Assembly: GCF_042685105.1 (NCBI RefSeq)
Contig: NZ_JBHUMO010000039.1
Coordinates: 62,001-126,000 of the forward strand
Reading direction: 5' to 3'
Length of the DNA: 64,000 nt
Source of the DNA: Enterococcus_G camelliae
Lineage (GTDB): Bacteria > Bacillota > Bacilli > Lactobacillales > Enterococcaceae
The notes under the pieces were generated by a model. The model saw only the letters and a list, made by a program, of their open reading frames with translations, ran no database searches and was not told the DNA's origin. Both the position numbers and the translations under genes were made by a program. Shown piece by piece: positions 1-8,069 of this stretch. Positions within the stretch are counted from its first letter, which is position 1, and every line of letters starts with the position of its first letter.

Positions 1-419
1 CGGTTGTGGTGGGTTGTGTCATAGTCGTTTGCGACTCCTTTCAAGAAACGTTCAATCACGGCTTGTTCTGATGAATTGAAGGCAGCGATTAAGCGTTGAT
101 TGTCTTTTTGAATAAAGGTTTGAATGGCGGTGACATAGGTCTGACCGCTCGGGGTGATGCTTAGGTATTTGTTCCGTCCTTCTGCTTGGCGGGTAATGAT
201 GGCCCGCTCTTCCATGCGTTTGATGATGACGGACATGGTTGATTTTTTGACGCCAAACTCCGTAGCTAGTTCATTTTGGGCGACAGGGCGATCTTGGTGT
301 TCCGCTAAATAATTCAACACGCTCATTTGCGTGCCGGTCAGTTGGTACTGCTGGGCAAAGGTATCCATCTCACGTGACAGTTGGATACTAGCTATTTTTA
401 TCCATTTTCCGAAATTCAT
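1..419 (-). CDS. MarR-family transcriptional regulator (3' end outside window)
   Basis: The minus-strand frame starts at an ATG at 419 behind the Shine-Dalgarno GAAAGGAG and runs off the left edge, giving about 139 residues. The protein begins MNFGKWIKIA. It has a winged-helix region around residues 27-85: a recognition-helix segment with VKKSTMSVIIKRMEER, then a wing-like RQAEGRNKY. This is the MarR layout, and MarR proteins are usually dimeric repressors responding to small ligands. The coding strand faces away from the pcp operon. A palindrome directly after its -10 box suggests autoregulation. The ligand and target genes cannot be read from the sequence; the rest of the operon lies outside the window. 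Confidence 0.85.
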   Translation of the reverse strand, partial: MNFGKWIKIASIQLSREMDTFAQQYQLTGTQMSVLNYLAEHQDRPVAQNELATEFGVKKSTMSVIIKRMEERAIITRQAEGRNKYLSITPSGQTYVTAIQTFIQKDNQRLIAAFNSSEQAVIERFLKGVANDYDTTHHN

Positions 420-436
420 GGCCGACTCCTTTCATA

Positions 437-480
437 GTTAGCAACCTAACCATTCTAATGGAAGGTTGACGATTGTGCAA
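437..480 (-). promoter_or_regulatory. Promoter and operator-like palindrome of the MarR gene
   Basis: On the minus strand there is TTGCAC (475-480), a 17-base spacer and TAGAAT (452-457). Immediately downstream, 437-450, is the inverted repeat GTTAG-GTTG-CTAAC. A repressor bound there would cover the transcription start, as is common for autoregulated MarR proteins. The promoter and palindrome are seen; binding by this MarR is inference. Confidence 0.6.
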
Positions 481-532
481 CTTTTTCGGATTCTGGTAAA
501 AGAATTGGTTTTGGCAAGCACGTCAGAAAGCA

Positions 533-648
533 AACACAGCCCCTCCCCACACAGAAACGAGGTGTGGACAAGAGCTGTGTTCCGTTGCATGTATCCAGAT
601 GGAATCTGGTTGTCACTAGTCCGAACGACCTGGCTTAGTGTGTCGTTC
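533..648. other. Hairpin-rich intergenic stretch downstream of pcp
   Basis: Several inverted repeats lie between the MarR promoter and the end of pcp. AACACAGC pairs with GCTGTGTT around 535-583, with CCACAC/GTGTGG inside it; CCAGAT/ATCTGG lies near 595-608; GAACGAC (623-629) pairs with GTCGTTC (642-648), overlapping the pcp stop. They may end or stabilise the pcp transcript, but none is followed by a good U-run. Confidence 0.35.
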
Positions 649-1282
649 CGCCAATGATTTTCAAATCTTCTTTGCCATCAAAGGCCACCATTTGAGCGAT
701 AGCGGCCGTTAAGCCGGCAACAATGTTTTCCAAACTCATGGATGGGGTATTCGGACGAGTTAGGACTTGTTCCGGTAAAAAAGGCACGTGCATAAAGCCT
801 GCTTTAACCTTAGGAAAGTCCGTGTGAGTCAAATACAAGCATTGGTACATGATGTGGTTGCAGACAAAGGTTCCTGCTGAATTGGAGACCGAAGCGGGAA
901 TGCCGGCTTCTTTCACGGCCGTTACCATGGCTTTGACTGGGTGTTGTGTAAAATACGCATTGGCCCCCTCTGCTTGAATGGGAACATCAATGGGTTGTTG
1001 GCCTTCGTTATCGGCAATGCGGGCATCATCGACATTGATGGCCACGCGTTCAAAGGTTAAGTCGAAGCGTCCCCCTGCTTGACCGACTGCTAAGACATAG
1101 TCGTAGTCTTTTTTTTGCAGTTCTTCTTTGACGACCGCTGCACTTTTGTGAAAAACAGTCGGAATTTCTAATTTGGTGATTGCTGCTCCTGCAATGGTAT
1201 CTGGTAGGCGTTTGACAGCCTCAATTGCTGGATTGGTTTGGTCTTCACCAAAAGGATCAAAGCCCGTTACTAAAATATTCAT
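635..1282 (-). CDS. pcp: Pyrrolidone-carboxylate peptidase (pyroglutamyl-peptidase I)
   Basis: This is a 215-residue cysteine peptidase of family C15, which removes N-terminal pyroglutamate from peptides in the cytoplasm. The start MNILVTGFDPFG is the family's conserved opening. The catalytic triad is visible as Glu78 (in FERVAIN), Cys141 (in GTFVCNH) and His165 (in GFMHVPFLP). The length is typical. A Shine-Dalgarno (AAAGGAAG) precedes the ATG. It is the last gene of a minus-strand operon behind the DUF969 and DUF979 membrane proteins, 24 bases after the latter. This grouping recurs in Firmicutes and suggests the membrane pair handles a peptide or pyroglutamate-related substrate, which is inference. 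Confidence 0.95.
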   Translation of the reverse strand: MNILVTGFDPFGEDQTNPAIEAVKRLPDTIAGAAITKLEIPTVFHKSAAVVKEELQKKDYDYVLAVGQAGGRFDLTFERVAINVDDARIADNEGQQPIDVPIQAEGANAYFTQHPVKAMVTAVKEAGIPASVSNSAGTFVCNHIMYQCLYLTHTDFPKVKAGFMHVPFLPEQVLTRPNTPSMSLENIVAGLTAAIAQMVAFDGKEDLKIIGGTTH

Positions 1283-1306
1283 CGTTGTGTTCTTCCTTTC
1301 TTTTTA

Positions 1307-2236
1307 CTAAAAAGCCCAGAAATACATTAAGACAATATGAACCAAAATCATCAGTGTCGCCATGGGTGCTTGCTCTTTGATGACGCCATAAGGGTTCTTC
1401 ATTTCCATTAAAGAAGCAGGCAATGCATTGAAGTTCGCAGCCATCGGGGTCAATAAGGTTCCACAATAGCCAGCGGTCATCGCAAGCGCTCCAGCGATGG
1501 CTGGGTTAGCACCTTGCGCAATGACAAATGGAATACCGATACCGGCAGTAATGACCGTAAAAGCCGCAAAGGCGTTGCCCATAATCGCGGTAAACAAGAC
1601 CATGCCTAAGACATAAGCTACGACGCCAAAGAAGCGACTCCCCTCTGGTACGACCCCGCCGATTGCATCCGCAATGACTGTCCCTACGCCAGAGATTGAA
1701 AAAATCACGCCTAATGCCGCTAAAAGTTGAGGTAGGACCCCAGAAGTCCCCATGGATTGGATCATTCGATCACTTTCAGCCATCGTTGCTTTGAATGATC
1801 CGCGAAAAATAAGCCATGCAAAGACCGTTCCGATCACCGCAGCGAACCCAATGGCCACTTTGCTGGAATCGGGAATAAATTTTGCTAAGAGCATCGAAAC
1901 AATTGCCAAGCACAATACAGGGAAAAAGACCCAGTTGCGGTAGCGTTTGGCATTGGCTACGAGTGCATCCATCGAAAAATTCGCAAATTTGCCGACTTCA
2001 AACTGATTGATGATGGTCACAATTCCTAAAAAGACAACCAGTACTCCCGAAACAACGGTCGGTAATACCTTGCCAAGAGCAAATAAAAGCCCCAAGTCTA
2101 ACCAGAAAAGGCCCGTACCTATCCGCTTTTGATTGGTTTGGTCTGTGAAGGCTTTGTAGGAAGTGTAACCCAGTTGGAGGCCAATTAAAACGTAGAAAAA
2201 TTCTAAGACATTGTCCCAAAACGTTGGTGTAGTCAT
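1307..2236 (-). CDS. DUF979 family membrane protein
   Basis: This 309-residue protein is strongly hydrophobic, with about eight or nine predicted membrane segments and short polar loops. It begins MTTPTFWDN behind GGGGA. It matches the DUF979 family as I know it: a permease-like protein always paired with DUF969 and often with pcp. It starts 3 bases after the DUF969 stop, so the two are probably translationally coupled. The glycine-rich segments near the C-terminus (GNAFAAFTVITAGIGIP, AGALAMTAGYCGTLLTP) resemble the re-entrant loops of ion-transporter-like carriers. A transport role for pyroglutamate or small peptides is a guess from context. Confidence 0.8.
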   Translation of the reverse strand: MTTPTFWDNVLEFFYVLIGLQLGYTSYKAFTDQTNQKRIGTGLFWLDLGLLFALGKVLPTVVSGVLVVFLGIVTIINQFEVGKFANFSMDALVANAKRYRNWVFFPVLCLAIVSMLLAKFIPDSSKVAIGFAAVIGTVFAWLIFRGSFKATMAESDRMIQSMGTSGVLPQLLAALGVIFSISGVGTVIADAIGGVVPEGSRFFGVVAYVLGMVLFTAIMGNAFAAFTVITAGIGIPFVIAQGANPAIAGALAMTAGYCGTLLTPMAANFNALPASLMEMKNPYGVIKEQAPMATLMILVHIVLMYFWAF

Positions 2237-2239
2237 CGC

Positions 2240-2923
2240 TTATTTGTCCCCTTTCTGTGCATATTTTTTCTTTAGTTGACGATCGTAATAGACATTGTTC
2301 AATGCCCCGAAAACAATCATGATGACCGCAACGGGAATAGATGCTTGGGCGATGTCCCAACCAGAAATCTTGTAGCCCAGTGAATCAAGCGTGCTGGCAA
2401 TCAATAAGACGCCTGAAGAAGCCAAGAACGTATTTTGTCCATAGAAGTTCCCGTAATTTTCCATCGCTGCGGATTTGGCTTTGATGGTTTCTTTTTCCTC
2501 TTCCGTGATTTCCCCATACTTCGCTTCAGCAGCTGCTTCAGCCATTGGTTGTACCAACGGACGGACAAATTGGGGATGTCCGCCTAAACGAATCGAAAAC
2601 AGGCCTGCTACTTCACGAATAATTAAGTAGATGGTCAAAAATGTCCCCGTGGTTAAGCCTTTGATCTTTTTGATTAGCATGACGGCTTGTTCTTTTAAGC
2701 CGTGGCGTTCTGATAAGCCAATCAATGGTAGGGTAATAAAGAAAATGGTGACCAACCGTTGATCAACAAAGGCTTGACCCAAATGTTGTAAAAATTCGAC
2801 TGGGGTAATCCCAGAAACAAGTGCTGTTGCAAAACCGGCAATAATAACGACTGCAATGGTGTCTAGTTTCAATACAAACCCGACAACAATAATCACAATC
2901 CCGATTAATTTTATCCACTCCAT
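2240..2923 (-). CDS. DUF969 family membrane protein
   Basis: The protein has 227 residues when started at MEWIKLIG. The frame is open 10 codons further up, but that segment contains the Shine-Dalgarno AAGGAGG, 7 bases before the ATG at 2923, so the shorter start is preferred. It has hydrophobic segments at the N-terminus (about 2-40), around 65-80, around 100-125 and near 180-215. A conserved middle carries RLGGHPQFVRPLVQPM and a charged loop EITEEEKETIKAK. This is the DUF969 signature partner of DUF979. Together they look like a two-subunit membrane carrier; the substrate is unknown. A promoter lies about 40 bases upstream. Confidence 0.8.
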   Translation of the reverse strand: MEWIKLIGIVIIVVGFVLKLDTIAVVIIAGFATALVSGITPVEFLQHLGQAFVDQRLVTIFFITLPLIGLSERHGLKEQAVMLIKKIKGLTTGTFLTIYLIIREVAGLFSIRLGGHPQFVRPLVQPMAEAAAEAKYGEITEEEKETIKAKSAAMENYGNFYGQNTFLASSGVLLIASTLDSLGYKISGWDIAQASIPVAVIMIVFGALNNVYYDRQLKKKYAQKGDK

Positions 2924-2964
2924 ATTTGATCCCTCCTTACGAATGTCTGCCATTCGTTGGTTTC

Positions 2965-2993
2965 ATCTTAGGACAAAATTTGTGAACTTTCAA
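2965..2993 (-). promoter_or_regulatory. Promoter of the DUF969-DUF979-pcp operon
   Basis: The minus strand reads TTGAAA (2988-2993), a 17-base spacer, then TAAGAT (2965-2970). This is a good sigma-A match at ideal spacing, about 40 bases before the DUF969 start. Confidence 0.55.
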
Positions 2994-3115
2994 TAACGAA
3001 AGCAATGTTTTAGTTGTTTTTCTGAATGTCTTTCTTTTTTTCTTTTCAAACATACCCTCTTTTCGTATCTTATAGTACACTAAAGAGACAAAGCGGTATG
3101 TAGGAGGTTTGTTAC

Positions 3116-4828
3116 ATGTTTTCTCTCTTGAAGTATGCAAAAGAGTACCGGAAGCAATTAATCTTGGGTCCGGTCTTTAAATTTTTAGAAGCGGTCTTTG
3201 AATTGATTCTGCCGTTTCAGATGGCTCGTTTAATTGACGAGGGCATCAAACAAAATGATTGGCCCCGGGTGGTGCAAATGACCGTCTGGATGGTGGCGAT
3301 GTCTGTGATTGGTTTGGCCTGTGCGTTGATTTGTCAGTATTTCGCATCCTTTGCTTCTCAAGGATTTGGGACTGAGTTACGGAATCAGTTGTTACGAAAA
3401 ATCAATCAGCTTTCCCATGAAGAATTGAATCAATTTGGGACGGATACGCTGATTACGCGCATGACCAATGATGTGAATCAATTGCAGCTGGCTTTGGCGA
3501 TGTTGATTCGTCTGGTCGTCCGAGCGCCTTTTTTGAGTGTCGGAGCGATTTTGATGGCGTTTGTCATTGATTGGCAAGCTGGGTTATTGTTCTTGCTCGT
3601 GTTGCCTCTCTTTTGCTTGGTTCTCTATTGGATGATTACCCGCTCCGTGCCAATGTATAAAAAAGTCCAACAACGCTTGGATGCGCTGAATGAGTTGGTG
3701 TCCCAAAATTTAAGTGGGGTGCGGGTGATCCGCGCGTTTGCCCGAACCGATCAACAAAAACAAACCTTTCACGAAGCCACCGATGCATTGAATGATACGT
3801 ATGTTCGCGTGGGCAACTTGCAAGCGTTACTGACGCCTGCGACGACGTTATTGATGAACGTTGGAATTATTGGGCTTTTTTATCTAGGTGGGTGGAAAGT
3901 CAATGCGGGACACCTGCAACAAGGGCAATTACTCGCGCTCGTGAATTACATGAATCAAATGTTGCTAGCGCTGATAGTTGTTTCCAATCTGGTGGTAATC
4001 TTCACGCGGGCTGCGGCTTCCGCGGAACGAATCAATGAGGTGCTAGCCGTTCAGCCAGCCATTGTCGATCGTGGTGCTGCTCCGACTGAAACACTAAAAG
4101 GCGGACTGGCTTTTGAGAAAGTTTCGTTTCGCTATGGCCCCAGCTATGGTTTGGCTTTGTCCGATATTTCCTTTACGGTAAAACCGAACCAAACCATTGG
4201 ACTGATTGGCCCAACAGGTAGCGGTAAGTCTACTTTAACGCAATTGATTCCCCGGTTTTACGAAGCATCAGCTGGTCGGGTCTTACTGGATCAGCGACCT
4301 GTCGCAGATTTTTCGTTGACCACCTTGCGCACACAAATTGCGATGGTCCCTCAAACGGCCGTCCTCTTTCATGGCACGATTCGCGAAAATCTCCAGTGGG
4401 GCAAAGCCACTGCTTCCGATGATGACTGTTGGCAAGCCTTAGCGATTGCTCAAGCAACCGATTTTGTCCAGTCCTTGCCGAAGCAGCTGGATACCCTTAT
4501 TCAAGAAGGGGGCAAAAACTTTTCTGGTGGGCAACGCCAACGGTTAACCATCGCGCGAGCGGTCATTGCCAAACCCGCCATCTTGATTCTTGACGACTCC
4601 CTCAGCGCATTGGACTACAAGACGGATTTAGCGTTGCGGCGTGCTTTGCAAACCCAACCAGGTACCGTCCTGATTATTTCACAACGAGTGCGCTCCATTC
4701 AAGAAGCCGACCAAATTTTGGTGATGGATAACGGCCGCTTATTGGCTCAAGGTACCCATGAGGAACTCCTTGATGCTTCTTCAGAATACCGAGAAATCGT
4801 CCAATCACAAGCGGAGGTGACCGACTAA
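3116..4828 (+). CDS. ABC exporter half-transporter, degenerate nucleotide site subunit
   Basis: This 570-residue type IV (type I exporter) half-transporter has six membrane segments (about 1-310) followed by a nucleotide-binding domain. Walker A is GPTGSGKST (365-373), the Q-loop is Gln413 and the signature is FSGGQ (469-473). Walker B ends LILDD, so the usual catalytic glutamate is Asp494, and the switch histidine is Gln523. Those two changes mark the non-catalytic subunit of heterodimeric multidrug exporters such as BmrC/LmrC/PatA types. The start ATG has the Shine-Dalgarno TAGGAGG. The stop overlaps the start of the next gene (TAATG), which encodes the catalytic partner. Likely cargo is drugs or lipids, but the substrate is unknown. 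Confidence 0.92.
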   Translation: MFSLLKYAKEYRKQLILGPVFKFLEAVFELILPFQMARLIDEGIKQNDWPRVVQMTVWMVAMSVIGLACALICQYFASFASQGFGTELRNQLLRKINQLSHEELNQFGTDTLITRMTNDVNQLQLALAMLIRLVVRAPFLSVGAILMAFVIDWQAGLLFLLVLPLFCLVLYWMITRSVPMYKKVQQRLDALNELVSQNLSGVRVIRAFARTDQQKQTFHEATDALNDTYVRVGNLQALLTPATTLLMNVGIIGLFYLGGWKVNAGHLQQGQLLALVNYMNQMLLALIVVSNLVVIFTRAAASAERINEVLAVQPAIVDRGAAPTETLKGGLAFEKVSFRYGPSYGLALSDISFTVKPNQTIGLIGPTGSGKSTLTQLIPRFYEASAGRVLLDQRPVADFSLTTLRTQIAMVPQTAVLFHGTIRENLQWGKATASDDDCWQALAIAQATDFVQSLPKQLDTLIQEGGKNFSGGQRQRLTIARAVIAKPAILILDDSLSALDYKTDLALRRALQTQPGTVLIISQRVRSIQEADQILVMDNGRLLAQGTHEELLDASSEYREIVQSQAEVTD

Positions 4829-6579
4829 TGCAACCAAGAAAAACAGATTTTTCTGCGTTTCGCCCGTTTCTTCCTTATTTACTCAAGTATCGAAAAGAAA
4901 ATATTCTGGCAATTGTGCTGGGCATTATTAATGGCCTAAGCGCGGTATTGATGAGCTTGGAAATTGGTCGGGCCATTGACAAAATGCTCGGCAAAGGACG
5001 TGTCGATTTTGGTGGTTTGACCCGTGAATTGCTCCTGTTTGCTGGCTGTATTTTGGTCAATGTTGTCAGCCAGTGGTTGATTCAACGACTAGGCAATCGC
5101 GTCGCCTATGGGGCGGCTACGCAATTACGAAAGGAAGCCTTTGATCATCTGAATCGCTTGCCTTTGCGCTATTATGACCAAGAAGCACATGGCAGCATCG
5201 TTAGCCGCTTTACCAATGACATCGACGCCATTTCCTTAGCCGTCTCCAGTGTCTTCAACCAACTCTTTTCTGGAGTAGCGGTGGTCTGTCTCGCTTTGGT
5301 CTTGATGTTACAGATGAGCCTGACCTTAACTTGGGTCGTGTTGCTGTCGACGCCCATTATCTTTTTCGTCAATTGGAGTGTGGCCCGTGCTTCGCAAGCC
5401 AACTTTGCCGCGCAACAAAAAAGCGTCGGGGCCATCTCTAGTTTTATTAGTGAAATGGTCGGCAACCAAAAAATTGTCAAAGCCTTTCACCGAGAAGCAC
5501 GTAACCAACTGATTTTTGAAGAAATTAACGAAGAGCTCAATCAAGTTGGCCAAAAAGCCCAATTCTCCTCTTCGCTGACCAATCCGCTCTCACGTTTTGT
5601 GGACCACTTAGCCTATGTCGCTGTCGGCTTTGCGGGTGGCTGGTTAATGCTTAAAGGAGAAACGGCTGTAACGATTGGTATCATCTCCAGCTTTACGATT
5701 TATGAAAGTCAATTTACCAAACCGTTTATTGAAATTTCGGGGATGATTACCCCAATCCAAACGGCCCTCGCTGGCTTAAGGCGCACCTTTGATTTGATGG
5801 GGCAACCAGTGGAAGAGGATCAGCCTTTGTGTCCAGCTCTGGCTACCGTCCAAGGCGAAATTGCCTTTCATCAAGTGGCCTTCTCGTATTCACCTGATCA
5901 GCCCTTGATTCGCGACTTTGATTTTACGGCCTATCCTGGCGAAACCGTCGCGATTGTCGGGAAAACTGGGGCGGGGAAATCAACCTTGGTGAATTTGCTC
6001 ATGCGTTTTTATGAAGTGACCAGTGGACAAATCACCCTCGATGGGCAACCCATTGCGACCGTCAACCGTGATCAATTGCGGCGGAAATTTGGCATGGTTC
6101 TCCAAGAAACATGGCTCTTTGATGGAACCATTCGCGAAAACTTGGCATATGGGCGCCCTGAGGCAAGTGACGAAGAACTCTATCAGGCCTTGAAAAAAAC
6201 GTACATGTACGATTTTGTGCAACGCTTGCCTGAAAAACTGGGCACCCATTTGGGGAGTCAGCGCCTCAAAATTTCAGATGGGCAGCGGCAACTCCTGACC
6301 ATCGCTCGTACCATGGTTAGTCAACCCGATTTGTTGATTTTAGATGAAGCAACTAGCTCAGTTGATACGCTAACTGAAGGCAAAATCCAAGCCGCTTTTC
6401 TGGAAATGATGAAAGGCCACACGAGCTTCGTGATTGCCCATCGCCTCTCCACCATTCGCAACGCGGATAAAATATTGGTGATGGATCAAGGCCAAATTGT
6501 CGAACAAGGCACCCATGAAAGCTTGCTCCAAGCCAAAGGATGGTACTATGAGTTGTACCATGCCCAATTTGAAGACTAA
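4828..6579 (+). CDS. ABC exporter half-transporter, catalytic subunit
   Basis: This 583-residue half-transporter partners the preceding gene, which it overlaps by one base. A six-helix domain (about 1-325) precedes the nucleotide-binding domain. Walker A is GKTGAGKST (378-386), Walker B is LLILDE with Glu507 intact, and the switch His538 is present. Its signature is ISDGQ (482-486) instead of LSGGQ. In the heterodimer this altered signature would face the altered Walker B of the first subunit, so one composite site is degenerate and one is active. That agrees with the known BmrCD/LmrCD/TM287-288 pattern. A terminator follows. Confidence 0.92.
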   Translation: MQPRKTDFSAFRPFLPYLLKYRKENILAIVLGIINGLSAVLMSLEIGRAIDKMLGKGRVDFGGLTRELLLFAGCILVNVVSQWLIQRLGNRVAYGAATQLRKEAFDHLNRLPLRYYDQEAHGSIVSRFTNDIDAISLAVSSVFNQLFSGVAVVCLALVLMLQMSLTLTWVVLLSTPIIFFVNWSVARASQANFAAQQKSVGAISSFISEMVGNQKIVKAFHREARNQLIFEEINEELNQVGQKAQFSSSLTNPLSRFVDHLAYVAVGFAGGWLMLKGETAVTIGIISSFTIYESQFTKPFIEISGMITPIQTALAGLRRTFDLMGQPVEEDQPLCPALATVQGEIAFHQVAFSYSPDQPLIRDFDFTAYPGETVAIVGKTGAGKSTLVNLLMRFYEVTSGQITLDGQPIATVNRDQLRRKFGMVLQETWLFDGTIRENLAYGRPEASDEELYQALKKTYMYDFVQRLPEKLGTHLGSQRLKISDGQRQLLTIARTMVSQPDLLILDEATSSVDTLTEGKIQAAFLEMMKGHTSFVIAHRLSTIRNADKILVMDQGQIVEQGTHESLLQAKGWYYELYHAQFED

Positions 6580-6604
6580 TCGCTTTTTACTTGATACAAA
6601 AAAA

Positions 6605-6643
6605 GCCTGCCAACAGAACACTCTCTGTTGACAGGCCTTTTTT
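6605..6643. terminator. Bidirectional terminator between ABC exporter and GH3 gene
   Basis: The stem GCCTGCCAACAGA (6605-6617) pairs with TCTGTTGACAGGC (6624-6636) with one mismatch and a 6-base loop. An A-run lies on the left and a T-run on the right. It can stop transcription from both converging genes. Confidence 0.88.
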
Positions 6644-6682
6644 AAATTACTCTCATGAATGGCGCTTCTGCGACAGTTTTTG

Positions 6683-7732
6683 TTACTGTGCGAAAAGACC
6701 CAAAGCTTGTTTCCATGTTAATACCCGTTTGACTGCTTGATTTAACTCACTTTCGCTATATTGTCCTGCTTTCACGGCTTGAATGACGTACGGAATTTGT
6801 GTGGCATAACTTGAAGACATGACCAAATCATTGCCCGCTTGCAAGGCCTTTAAACCCGCTTCTTCTTGACTAATGAAGTCCGCTAACCCTGCCATATCCA
6901 TATCATCCGTCATAATCACGCCTTGAAAGACCAACTCTTGCCGCAACAACCGGTGAACCGCGGGCGAAATCGAGGCCGGTTGCGTGGCATCGATACTGGT
7001 GACAATGTTGTGATTCACCAAGACACTGTCAGCCCCAGCTTCAATCCCTGCTTTAAAGGGCAAAAAATCCGACTGACGTAACTCTTCCAGTGAGCGAGTA
7101 TCAGTCACAATCTCCACATGTGAATCCCGGTTGTTCCCATAGCCTGGAAAATGTTTTAACGTCGAGCCAACGTGTTCTTCTTTTAACGTCTGCACCACGG
7201 TTTTCACATATTCACTGGTCGTCTGTGCATCCATTCCCAATGTCCGGTCATAGATGAAGGCTTGCGGATCAGTCGCCACATCCGCCACCGGAAACAGCCC
7301 CGTCTGAATTCCAAAGGCTTTTAAAATTTCACTTTTGCGCTGAGTATCAGCAACAATGCCTGCTAAGCCACTTTCTTGGTAAATGGTCTGCGGTGATTCA
7401 AAGGGGGTTTTCACTAAATTGGTATTGCGACTAATGCGCGTCACCGTCCCCCCTTCTTCATCTGAACCAATTAGTAGTGGAATGCTACTGGCCGCTTGAT
7501 AAGATCGAATTTTGCCTTTTAACCCCTCAATCGATTCCTTGTCCACATCCCGACCAAACAACACATATCCTCCTAAGTGGTACTCCTGAATGTCTGCGAT
7601 TTGATTCGTTTCTGGGACGCGGACAAAAAAGAGTTGCCCGACTTTCTCTGCCAAACTCATCTGACTGAGTAATTCGTCCACGGTTTGTTTTGACACATCC
7701 GTTGCCAAAAATCTATAAATATTCCTAACCAA
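6683..7732 (-). pseudogene. nagZ: GH3 beta-N-acetylhexosaminidase (NagZ-like), 5' end damaged or unresolved
   Basis: The body is a glycoside hydrolase family 3 domain: DEEGG (91-95), KHFPGYGN (193-200) with DSH (203-205), and the nucleophile motif MTDDMDM (275-281). NagZ-type enzymes remove N-acetylglucosamine in cell-wall turnover. The 349-codon frame begins at a TTG at 7732 with a TAG codon immediately upstream and no Shine-Dalgarno. The conserved part (VDELLSQMSLAEKVGQ) starts about residue 18. The expected N-terminal signal or lipoprotein segment is absent, and an N gap and an ISL3 remnant lie just beyond. Either the gene lost its start to the insertion, or the join is misassembled. The enzyme family is sure; whether it is functional is not. 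Confidence 0.7.
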
Positions 7733-7801
7733 CTATAAAAGTTGTCAGATTTATGTTTATTTCCTGTTTCTACGTGTCCGATTTTGCCACTTGCTCGCTA
7801 C
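7733..7801. other. Unassigned sequence between nagZ body and assembly gap
   Basis: These 69 bases lie at the contig edge. They do not read as a continuation of NagZ in its frame, and I could not match them to the ISL3 remnant beyond the gap. They could be the other end of an insertion sequence. Confidence 0.3.
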
Positions 7802-7811
7802 NNNNNNNNNN
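7802..7811. other. Assembly gap (10 N)
   Basis: A run of exactly ten N, the usual placeholder for a scaffold join. It falls against an insertion-sequence remnant, so the true missing length is probably much greater, possibly most of an IS copy. Confidence 0.95.
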
Positions 7812-7945
7812 CCTATTCAAACGGAAAATTGGAGGGAAAGAATAACCTCATCAAAGTAATCAAAAGAATTGCTTTTGGATTTCGGACTTTTCGTCATCTT
7901 CGGATGCGTGTCCTGATTCAACAGAACATCTGTGAAATCATTTAA
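7812..7945 (+). pseudogene. ISL3-family transposase, C-terminal fragment
   Basis: The readable frame begins after the N run with YSNGKLEG and ends IQQNICEII before TAA at 7943. YSNG-LEG-NN-IK followed by KR-AFGFR-F-HLR-R is the conserved C-terminal end of ISL3-family DDE transposases. Only about 43 of some 430 residues are present. The rest is missing into the gap, so it cannot be judged whether a full copy exists in the genome here. Confidence 0.8.
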
Positions 7946-8020
7946 TAACGCAAAAAAGGAAATGCCGAAGCATTTCCTAACATACGATTTGAGCAAAACA
8001 ACAGCAATTGACAAAGAGCC
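7812..8020 (+). mobile_element. ISL3-family insertion sequence, right-hand end
   Basis: The segment holds the last part of a transposase (7812-7945) and then 75 bases ending in a terminal repeat. Read inward on the minus strand from 8020, it is GGCTCTTTGTCAATTGCTG, the GG(C/G)TCTTT start typical of ISL3-family ends. The left end is not in the assembled sequence. Confidence 0.75.
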
Positions 8021-8069
8021 CTCATTTGTGCTGATTAATTGCTTCTTTTTTTGTTAATTTATAAGAATT

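Noticed and set aside
466..657. 63-codon plus-strand open frame
   Set aside because: It lies over the MarR promoter, the hairpins and the end of pcp, has no Shine-Dalgarno and starts with a non-ATG codon.
7742..7945. Single gene running across the 10-N gap
   Set aside because: The part before the gap does not resemble an ISL3 transposase; the frame is continuous only because of the N placeholder.
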